64,000 bases of DNA from CAWCUZ01 sp963798795. Lineage in GTDB: Bacteria; Acidobacteriota; Vicinamibacteria; Vicinamibacterales; SCN-69-37. The translations under genes and the position numbers were made by a program. How positions within the stretch are numbered: the first letter of the stretch is position 1; the number at the start of each line of letters is the position of its first letter. The DNA is taken from the NCBI GenBank assembly GCA_963798795.1, contig CAWCUZ010000001.1, positions 2,418,001 to 2,482,000 on the forward strand, in the 5' to 3' direction. Shown piece by piece: positions 34,921 to 42,931 of the stretch. Under the pieces are notes generated by a model. It ran no database searches and was not told the DNA's origin. It saw only the letters and a program-made list of their open reading frames with translations.

Positions 34921-36168
34921 TCAGTACAGCCGATACGGCGCGACCAGCGTTCGCCAGCGCGCCTCCCCGGCTGCCCACGACACCGCAATACGGGCGGGAT
35001 CGTCGCCGGCCTTCACCCGATCGAGATCCGCGCGCGATCCGAAGAGCGTCCGCGCCGCAGCGATCTCGAATCGTCCAGGAAACAGCCGCCAGAGCGCGGA
35101 CGCCAGCTCCACGCCGACCCGCACCGGGCGCAGCGCGGCGCGATCGGTGACGACCAGGAAGACACCGTGGCAGAGTTCGCCGCCGAACGGGCCCGATGCG
35201 GGCGTGAACTCGACCGGATAGAACCGGATCCCCGCCAGGCCGCGCGCGTTCACCGCGTCGGCCAGCCGCGCGCCGTCAATCCACGGCGCGCCGACCTGCT
35301 CGAACGGGGTGTCCGTCCCGCGGCCCACGGACAGGTTGGTGCCCTCGAACGCGCCGATCCCGGGATAGAGCGCCGCCGCGTACAGCGTCCGCATGTTCGG
35401 CGACGGGTCGATCCACGCGAGCCCCGTCTCGTCGAACCACATCGTGCGGCGCCAGCCGCGCAACGGCACCACCGTCAGATCGGCGCCGATACGGTTCACG
35501 CCGTTGAACACTCGCGCCAGCTCGCCCATCGTCAGACCGTGGCGGATCGGCATGGCCGGCAGATATCCCGTGAAGCCACGCACCTCGGAATCCAGCAGCG
35601 GACCCTCGACGGCGCCGCCGATCGGATTCGGCCGGTCGAGCACCACCACCTTGATGTGCCGCGGCGCTGCGGCTTCCATCAGGTAGGCCATCGTCGTCGC
35701 GAACGTGTAGAAGCGCGCGCCCACGTCCTGCAGGTCGACGACGATGGCGTCGAGGCCGTCGAGCATGCCGGGGGTTGGCCGCCGCGTGGCACCGTAGAGG
35801 GAATGGATGACGAGGCCGGTTGCCTCGTCGCGGCTCGACGGCACGGAGGCGTCCAGTGTGCCGCGAATGCCATGCTCGGGGCTGAAGAGGGCCATGAGCC
35901 TGACGCCTGGCGCCGAGGCCAGCACGTCGATCGTGGCCGTGCCGTCACGTGCCCGGCCCGTCTGGTTCGTCAGCAGCCCCACCCGCAGCCCCCGCAGCAC
36001 CGCGAACTGCTCTGCGCGCAGCATATCGATGCCGGCCAGGACCGCCGCGCCGCCCTGTGCCGGCGCGGCGGCTCGGCTCGCCTGATGCGCCGGCGCGCCG
36101 GTGGCGAGCGTGCCGGCCAGCACGGCCGCCGCCGCCATCGCGCCCGAGCGTACGCCCCGGTCACCCAT
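34921..36168 (-). CDS. DUF1343 / NamZ-like exo-beta-N-acetylmuramidase
   Basis: 415 residues with a signal peptide (GAMAAAAVLAGTLATGAPAHQ). The DUF1343 fold is clear from LRGLRVGLLTNQTGRARDG, MALFSPEHGIRGTLDASV, GLDAIVVDLQDVGARFYTFATTM, VVLDRPNPIGG and the C-terminal FEGTNLSVGRGTDTPFEQVGAPWID. In Bacillus the family member NamZ removes N-acetylmuramic acid from peptidoglycan fragments; the conserved Glu in the SPEHG segment fits the catalytic role described for it. Here it is exported, so it probably acts in cell-wall turnover in the periplasm. It starts back to back with the sulfatase-superfamily gene at 36197, sharing a promoter region of only 28 bases. Confidence 0.88.
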   Translation of the reverse strand: MGDRGVRSGAMAAAAVLAGTLATGAPAHQASRAAAPAQGGAAVLAGIDMLRAEQFAVLRGLRVGLLTNQTGRARDGTATIDVLASAPGVRLMALFSPEHGIRGTLDASVPSSRDEATGLVIHSLYGATRRPTPGMLDGLDAIVVDLQDVGARFYTFATTMAYLMEAAAPRHIKVVVLDRPNPIGGAVEGPLLDSEVRGFTGYLPAMPIRHGLTMGELARVFNGVNRIGADLTVVPLRGWRRTMWFDETGLAWIDPSPNMRTLYAAALYPGIGAFEGTNLSVGRGTDTPFEQVGAPWIDGARLADAVNARGLAGIRFYPVEFTPASGPFGGELCHGVFLVVTDRAALRPVRVGVELASALWRLFPGRFEIAAARTLFGSRADLDRVKAGDDPARIAVSWAAGEARWRTLVAPYRLY

Positions 36169-36179
36169 GGTGTCGCTGG

Positions 36180-36187
36180 ATTATAGT
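36180..36187. promoter_or_regulatory. overlapping divergent -10 boxes
   Basis: The eight bases ATTATAGT read TATAGT (36182-36187) on plus and TATAAT (36185-36180) on minus. They lie nine bases before the sulfatase-superfamily ATG and eleven before the NamZ-like ATG. Both transcripts would have very short leaders. The overlap suggests the two directions compete for polymerase. Confidence 0.45.
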
Positions 36188-36196
36188 GGTCGATGA

Positions 36197-38398
36197 ATGG
36201 CTCGTTCCGCGCGCCGCACGCCTCGACGCGCGGTTCCCCCCGCTCGCCGCTCGCGACCGCTTTCAGTCTGGTGGCCGATGGCCGCGCTCCTCCTGGCGGC
36301 GGCAGCCGTGGCGGCTTGGTACCTCGCGCGTCCGCGCACCGCCGGCCCGTTCGTCCTCGTCTCGATCGACACCCTGCGCGCCGACCATCTCGCCGTGTAC
36401 GGCTACACGAACGGCCGGACGCCGGTGCTGGACGCGCTCGCGCGCGAGGCGGTCGTGTTCGACCGTGCGTACGCCCACGCACCCCAGACGCTGCCCTCGC
36501 ACGCTTCGATTTTCACGGGACTCCTGCCGTTCGAGCACAACGTGCGCGACAACGCCGGGTTCACGCTGCCCGACACGGTCCCCACACTCGCGTCGCTCTT
36601 CCAGGCGGCCGGGTACCGCACGGCCGGATTCGTGTCGTCGTACATCCTCCGCGCCGAGACCGGGATCGGCCGCGGCTTCGATGTCTACGACGCGACGTTC
36701 ACCATCCGGCCCGGACAGAAGGCCTCCGCGCAGGTGCAGCGGCCCGGCCCGGACACGCTGGCCGTCGCGACCGACTGGCTCGATCGACAGACGGACCCGA
36801 AGTTCTTTCTCTTCTTCCATCTCTACGAGCCGCACACGCCGTACACCCCGCCGGCCGAGTTCGCGTCGCTCGATCCGTACGACGGCGAAGTGGCGTACGC
36901 CGATCAGCTCGTCGGCAGGCTCTTCGACGTCCTCAAACGCAAGGGCTGGTACGACCCGGCCACCCTCGTCGTGCTCTCGGACCATGGAGAAGGGCTCGGG
37001 GATCATGGCGAGCGTGAGCACGGACTGTTCGTCTACAACTCGACGATTCACGTGCCGTGGATCACCAAGCTGCCGGGCGATCGGTCGGCGGGTCGTCGGG
37101 TGGCGACCCCCATCCAGCACATCGATCTGCTGCCGACGCTGGCGGACCTGGCCGGCTTTTCGCCGCCGGCCGGACTGCGCGGACGCGACCTGGCGGGCGT
37201 CCTGGCGGGCCGCGGCGAGGTCCCGGCGCAGGGGATCTACTCGGAGGCGCTGTACGGCCGGTATCACTTCGGCTGGAGCGAGCTGATGGCGCTCACCGAC
37301 GAGCGGTACCGCTACATCCGCGCGCCGCGCGAGGAGCTGTACGACCTCGACCGCGACGCGGGCGAGCGGACGAACCTGATCGATCAGCGTGGCCAGGCGG
37401 CCGCGGCCATGCGGTCGGGACTCGACGCCCTCGTCGCCGGACGTGCCCTCGAGGCGCAGGCGCCAGTCTCCGCCGAGGACCGGCAGCGACTGGCCGCGCT
37501 CGGCTATGTCGGCACCTCCTCGAGCGTGCCGATGGACCGCTCCGGCCTCACGCTGCCCGACCCCAAGGACAAGGTGCAGGTGCTGGCGCAGTATCACGAC
37601 GCCACGTCGGAGCTGGCCGCGGGCGACGTCGACAACGGCCTGCGCGACCTGAAGCAGATCCTCGACGCGAACCCGGGCATGACCGACGTGTGGGAGGAAT
37701 ACGCCACGACGCTGGTGCAGCTCGGCAGGAACGCGGAGGCGCTGGAGGCGTTCAAGGGCGAGGTGCGCAGCAACCCGACCGAACCGGGCGCCCTGCTGGG
37801 TGCGGCGGGGGTCCTGATTGCCATGGGGCGGTTCGCGGAAGCCAAGCCGTACGCGGAGCTGGCGATCACGGGCGACCCGGCGACCGCACACCAGACGCTC
37901 AGCGACATCGCCCTGGCGATGCGCAATCCCGACGAAGCGGTCCGGCAGGCGCAGCTCGTGGAGGCGGCCGACTCGAGTCGTCATGTCGTCGACCTCGTGC
38001 GCGGCCGCATCGGCTACCTGCAGGGCCGCTACAAGGAAGCGCTGCCCTTTCTGCTGCAGGCGCGCAAAGCGGCGAGCGGACAGCCGGCCGACTCGCCGGA
38101 CCTGGACTTCATGATCGGCGACAGCTTCGCGCGGCTGGAACGCTACAGCGACGCCGAACACTTCCTGCTCGAGCAGATCCAGTTCTTCCCCGGCGATGCC
38201 CGCGCCCGCGCCGCGCTGGCCGCGCTCTATCACGCACAGGACCGTGAGGCGGACGCCGAGCGGGCCATCGCCGACATGCTGCGCGCCAGTCCGACGCCGG
38301 CCGCCTACCAGGCCGCCGCCAACCTGTGGGACGCCTTCGGCCAGCCGAAGCGGGCTGCCGCCGTGCGCGCCGCGGCCAGGGATAGGTTTGGCAAGTAG
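36197..38398 (+). CDS. sulfatase/alkaline-phosphatase-superfamily membrane protein with TPR tail (1 of 3)
   Basis: 733 residues. A basic N-terminus and one membrane helix (VWWPMAALLLAAAAVAAWYL) anchor the protein with the enzyme domain outside. Superfamily metal motifs are present: SIDTLRADHLAVYG, and SDHGEGLGDHGEREHG near residue 260. The residue that is Cys or Ser in true sulfatases is Thr98 here (QTLPSHASIFTG), so formylglycine cannot form; Thr is the nucleophile in phosphoethanolamine and phosphoglycerol transferases of the same fold. The C-terminal 280 or so residues contain TPR-like repeats (LGRNAEALEAFKGEV, GRYKEALPFLLQARKAA, DAEHFLLEQIQFFPGDARARAALA). Substrate unknown. First of three consecutive homologues. 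Confidence 0.82.
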   Translation: MARSARRTPRRAVPPARRSRPLSVWWPMAALLLAAAAVAAWYLARPRTAGPFVLVSIDTLRADHLAVYGYTNGRTPVLDALAREAVVFDRAYAHAPQTLPSHASIFTGLLPFEHNVRDNAGFTLPDTVPTLASLFQAAGYRTAGFVSSYILRAETGIGRGFDVYDATFTIRPGQKASAQVQRPGPDTLAVATDWLDRQTDPKFFLFFHLYEPHTPYTPPAEFASLDPYDGEVAYADQLVGRLFDVLKRKGWYDPATLVVLSDHGEGLGDHGEREHGLFVYNSTIHVPWITKLPGDRSAGRRVATPIQHIDLLPTLADLAGFSPPAGLRGRDLAGVLAGRGEVPAQGIYSEALYGRYHFGWSELMALTDERYRYIRAPREELYDLDRDAGERTNLIDQRGQAAAAMRSGLDALVAGRALEAQAPVSAEDRQRLAALGYVGTSSSVPMDRSGLTLPDPKDKVQVLAQYHDATSELAAGDVDNGLRDLKQILDANPGMTDVWEEYATTLVQLGRNAEALEAFKGEVRSNPTEPGALLGAAGVLIAMGRFAEAKPYAELAITGDPATAHQTLSDIALAMRNPDEAVRQAQLVEAADSSRHVVDLVRGRIGYLQGRYKEALPFLLQARKAASGQPADSPDLDFMIGDSFARLERYSDAEHFLLEQIQFFPGDARARAALAALYHAQDREADAERAIADMLRASPTPAAYQAAANLWDAFGQPKRAAAVRAAARDRFGK

Positions 38399-38447
38399 AA
38401 CGCTGTCATGTGCATGGCAATCACCAAGTCACCAATCCCGCAGTGCA

Positions 38448-38453
38448 TATACT
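38448..38453 (+). promoter_or_regulatory. candidate -10 box (TATACT) six bases from a GTG start
   Basis: TATACT precedes the GTG at 38460 by six bases, and no Shine-Dalgarno lies between. Transcription would begin at or beside the start codon, which suggests a leaderless message. Confidence 0.35.
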
Positions 38454-38459
38454 CGATGA

Positions 38460-40671
38460 GTGGGTTCGAAGCGAGAGCGCCAGAGGACGCGTAGAGCGGC
38501 CCGGCCCGCCTCCGCGGCCCGTTCCCGATGGCCGCTCCGGGCGGCCGTGGTCGCGCTGGCGGCGGCGGCCGGCGCCGGGGCCTGGTGGTGGTGGGGCCGG
38601 CCGGCGCCGCGTCGCGCGGTCGTCCTGATCTCGATTGACACGCTGCGCGCCGACCACCTGCCCGTCTACGGCTATACCCACGGGCGCACACCCGTGCTGG
38701 ATCGCTTCGCCACCGAGTCGGTCGTCTTCGACCGCGCGTATCCGCACGCGCCGCAGACCCTGCCGGCGCACACCTCGATCCTCACCGGCGAGCTGCCGTT
38801 CGAACATGGCGTGCGCGACAACCTGGGGTTCACGCTCGCGCCCGGCAAGATGACCCTCGCCAAGGCGTTCAAGGCCGTCGGCTACCACACGGGCGGCTTC
38901 GTGTCGGCCTACGTGCTCCGCAAGAGCACCGGGCTCGACGCCGGTTTCGACGTGTACGACTCGAACCTGCCCGAGTCGGGCGTCGACCGCTCGCCCGGAC
39001 AGGTGCAGCGGCCGGGCGAGGAGACGCTCGCCGCCGCCACGCACTGGCTCGACTCGCTCGTCGACGACCGGTTCTTCCTCTTCTTTCACATCTACGAGCC
39101 GCACAAGCCGTACGCGCCGCCGCGGCGGTTTGCCGACCTCGAACCCTACGACGGCGAGATTGCCTACGCCGACGAGATCGTCGGCCGCCTCTTCGACTAC
39201 TTGAAGCGCCGGAACTGGTACCGATCACGGCACGATCGTGCTCCTGGCCGACCACGGCGAGGGACTCGGCGATCACGGCGAACTGGAACACGGCTTGTTT
39301 CTCTACGACGAGACGATTCACGTGCCGATGCTGATCAAGCTGCCGGGCGGCGAGTCCGGCGGGTTGCGCGTCGCGGCGCCGGTGCAGCACGTGGACGTGT
39401 TCCCGACGCTCGCCGACCTGGCGGGCTTCACGCCGCCGCCGAATCTGCACGGACGGGATCTCGTGCCGACGCTCGAAGGCCAGGGTCCGCCGAAAGCCGA
39501 GGGGATCTACTCCGAGGCGCTGTACCCGCGTTACCACTTCGGCTGGAGCGAGCTCGAGTCGCTCACCGACGAGCGCTACAAGTTCATCAAGGCGCCGCGC
39601 GAGGAGCTCTATGACCTCGAACGCGACCCCCACGAACGCACCAATCTCGTCGCCGACCGCGCGCAGGCGGCCAACGCCATGCGCGCCGGCATCGACACGC
39701 TCGTCGCCGGCCGAGCCCTCGACGCGCCGGCATCGGTGTCGGCGGAAGACCGCGAGCGGCTGGCCGCGCTCGGGTACGTCGGCTCGCAGTTCTCGACCGC
39801 TTCGTCCTCAGGCGACGGCTCGTCGCTGCCGGACCCCAAGGACATGGCGCCCGTCCTCAAGGATTATCGCGCCGCCATCGACCTGCTCGACGCGCGCAAG
39901 TTCGCCGAAGGCGCCAGCGGCCTGCGCCGGATCCTCGACGACCATCCCGAAATGACCGACGTCTGGCTGCAGTACGCCGCCGTGCTGCTGCGCCTCGGCC
40001 GCGACGTGGTCGCCCTCGACGCGCTCAAGCACGTCGTCCAGCTCAAGCCGGACGAGCCCAGCGGCCTGCTCAGCGCCGCGGCCGTGCTCATGGACCTCGG
40101 CCGGTACGACGAGGCGCGCCAGTACGCCGAGCTGGCCGTCACGCGCGACGCGGCCGCGGCGCACCAGATGCTGGCCAACGTCGCGCTCAAGCAGCACGAC
40201 GATGCCGAAGCCCGGAAGCAGGCGAAGCTGGCCGCGGACGCCAATCCGACCCTGCCGATGCCGGCCTATGTGGAGGGCATGATCCAGTACGATGCCGGGC
40301 ACTACGACCGCGCGCTGGCGCCGCTCATGCAGGCGCGCGACGCCTGGTCGAAGCGCACGCTGCAGGTCATGTCGCTCCGCTTCTATATCGCCGACGCGCT
40401 CGCGCGGCTCGGCCGCGACGCGGAAGCCGAACGGTACTTCGGCGAGGAGCTGTCGCTGTTCCCGACCAACGTGCGCGCGCGCAGCGGGATCGCGATGCTG
40501 TACCAGTCGACGGGCCGGCCCGATGCCGCCGGGCGGGCCATCGACGAGATGATCGCCGCCTCGCCCGCCCCGCTCACCTACAACCGCGCCGTGCAGTTGT
40601 GGACGATGTTCGGACGCCCGGACAAGGCGGCGGAAGTGGCGGCCGCAGCCAAACAGAAGTTCGGCCGCTGA
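38460..40671 (+). CDS. sulfatase/alkaline-phosphatase-superfamily membrane protein with TPR tail (2 of 3), one frameshift
   Basis: About 736 residues after removing one extra C at 39221-39222, where NWYDHGTIVLLADHGEG is expected. GTG 38460 gives a basic start and one membrane helix (AAVVALAAAAGAGAWWWW). It is closely similar to the preceding gene: SIDTLRADHLPVYG, FFHIYEPHKPYAPP and ADHGEGLGDHGELEHG metal motifs. The nucleophile position is again Thr (Thr100, QTLPAHTSILTG). The C-terminal half has TPR-like repeats (LGRDVVALDALKHVV, DLGRYDEARQYAELAV, LARLGRDAEAERYFGEEL). Tandem duplication is the likely origin. The substrate is unknown; TPR tails may bring partner proteins. Confidence 0.8.
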
Positions 40672-40693
40672 TCGTTCGACCGGCAGAGACGAC

Positions 40694-42906
40694 ATGGGCA
40701 AGAAGCGCTCCCCCCGCAAGCCGGCCCGCCCGGCGCCGCAGGCCCGGCCGGCCGCCGGCCGATCGGCCTCGACGGCCGCCCCCGCCCGGTTCGGCCGCCG
40801 CGTGCCGGTCCTGCCGGCGCTCGCCGCCGTCGCCGTCATCGCGCTGGGCGGCTGGTGGTGGCTGCGCGCTCCAGCGTTCACGCTCGGGTCCGAGGCCACT
40901 CGCAACGTCCTGCTCGTCACCATCGACACGCTGCGCGCCGACGCGCTCGGCTCCTACGGCGGGCACGCCATCACGCCGAACCTGGACGATGCTCGCCGCC
41001 CACGGCGCGCGCTTCACGTTCGCGCACTCCCACGCGGTCGTCACGCTCGTGTCCCATACGAGCATCCTCACCGGCCGCTATCCGTACGAGCACGGCATCC
41101 GCGACAACACGGGCTATCGGCTGTCGCCAGACGCAGCCGACGGCGGCCACGCGTCTCAAGGAACGGGGCTTCGCGACCGGCGCGTTCATCGGCGGCTTTC
41201 CGCTCGACCGGCGGTTCGGGCTGGGCGCCGGCTTCGACGTCTACGACGACCGCATCAGCGAGGTCGGATCGAGCGTGGACATGCTGCGTACGCGAGCGGC
41301 GCGCCGACGTCGTCGTGAAGGCTCGGCGCTGGACTGGATCGGCGCGCCAGCCGGGCAAGTGGTTCGCCTGGGTGCACGTGTTCGATCCCCACGCGCCGTA
41401 CAAGCCGCCCGGAGGAGTGGGCCGACGCGCTTCGCCACCGATCCCTATCTCGGCGAGGTGTCGTGGACCGATGCCGCGCTCGGTGCGCTCTTCGATCGGT
41501 TGGCCGCACAGCCACGCCCGACGCTCGTCGTCGTCACGGCGGACCACGGCGAGAGCCTCGGCGAGCACGGCGAGCTGACGCACAGCCTGTTCGCCTACGA
41601 GGCGACGCTGCACGTGCCGCTGATCATCGGCGAGATTGACCCGGGCGGCCGGCCGACCCGCGGCGTGACCATCGACACGCCCGTCCGGCACGTGGACCTG
41701 CTGCCGACGCGTCCTCGACGCGGTCGATGCGCCGTCCGGCCGCGATTCTGCCCGGCGCGTCGCTCCGTGACGTGATCGCGACCGGGTCGGGCGCGGACCG
41801 GCCCTCGTACTTCGAAGCGATGAGCGCCAACCTGACGCGCGGCTGGGCCCCGCTTCGAGGCGTGCTCGTGGGACGCGAGAAGCTCATCGAGCTGCCGATC
41901 GAGGAGCTCTACGACCTGGCGGCCGACCCGGAGGAGGCCGACAACGTCGTGACGGTCCGGACGGACCGCGCCGAGGTCCTGTCGAATACGTTGAAGAGCT
42001 TCAACGTGGCGCCGCCGGGCCGGCCGCAGGACGAAACAGCCGGAAACCATCGAGCGGCTGCGGGCGCTCGGCTACATCGGCGGCGGCGCCGCGGCGGTCC
42101 GCGAGCGCTACACGGAAGCCGACGACCCGAAGAAGCTCGTCGAGCTCGAGCAGATGATGCACCAGGCCACCGATGCCTACCAGCAGGGCCGGGTCCCAGA
42201 GGCGATCGACCTGTACAAGAAGGTCATCGCCCGCCGCGCGGACACGGAGGACGCCTACCGGTATCTCGCGTTCGTCTACTGGCGCACGGGCCAGCCGCAC
42301 GACGCCATTGCCACGCTCGAATCGGCGCTCAAGCACGGCGTCACGCAGGGCGAGGTGCGCATCAAGCTGGGCGAGTACCTGTCGGAGATTGGTCAGGCCG
42401 GCCGCGCGATCGAGCTGCTCCAGGATGCGGCCGGCGAGGACCCGGACGCGCTGCTGGCGCTCGGGATCGCATACGGCGACGGGGGCCGTGGCGCCGACGC
42501 CATTGCCACCTTCAAACGGATCCTCGACGTGGACCCGACGAACGGCCTGGCCTACGAGAACATCGGTACGGTCCAGCTGCGTGCGCACGATCTGGCGGCG
42601 GCCGAGGCGTCGCTCCGGCAGGCGCTGTCGATCGACCCGACGCTGCCGGGCGCCTACACGGCGCTGGGCGCCATCCTGTCCCAGACCGGACGCACGGCCC
42701 AGGCGATCGATGCCTGGAAGCGCGCGGTGTCGCTGGATTCGACCGAGTACGATGCGCTCTACAACCTGACCGTCGTGCTCGTCGATTCGCACCGGCTCGA
42801 CGAAGCCCGCACCTACGGCGAGCGCTACATCGCCACGGCCCCACCCGCGCTGCACGCGGCCGACATCGCGGCGATCCGCAAGCTCCTCGACGGTGGTAGG
42901 CTCTGA
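40694..42906 (+). pseudogene. sulfatase/alkaline-phosphatase-superfamily protein with TPR tail (3 of 3), ten indels
   Basis: Reading across all frames recovers a complete homologue of about 734 residues, equal in size to its neighbours. I find ten single-base lesions: insertions near 40988, 41130, 41293, 41344, 41410, 41426, 41710, 41746 and 42035, and a deletion near 41322. Between them family motifs are perfect: TIDTLRADALGSYGG, AVVTLVSHTSILTG (Thr at the nucleophile position), VHVFDPHAPYKPP, TADHGESLGEHGELTHS, and the TPR tail from 42154 on (VPEAIDLYKKVIARRADTEDAYRYLAF). Net +8 bases agrees exactly with the 2213-base span. Conserved codons with so many indels suggest sequence errors or extremely recent decay. 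Confidence 0.75.
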
Positions 42907-42931
42907 GGAGCGCATTCCGCGAGTGTTCGCC

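Noticed and set aside
36197..42906. Calling the three tandem enzymes true formylglycine sulfatases
   Set aside because: The nucleophile position is Thr in all three and the motif Arg is His, so the sulfatase name would claim more than the sequence shows.
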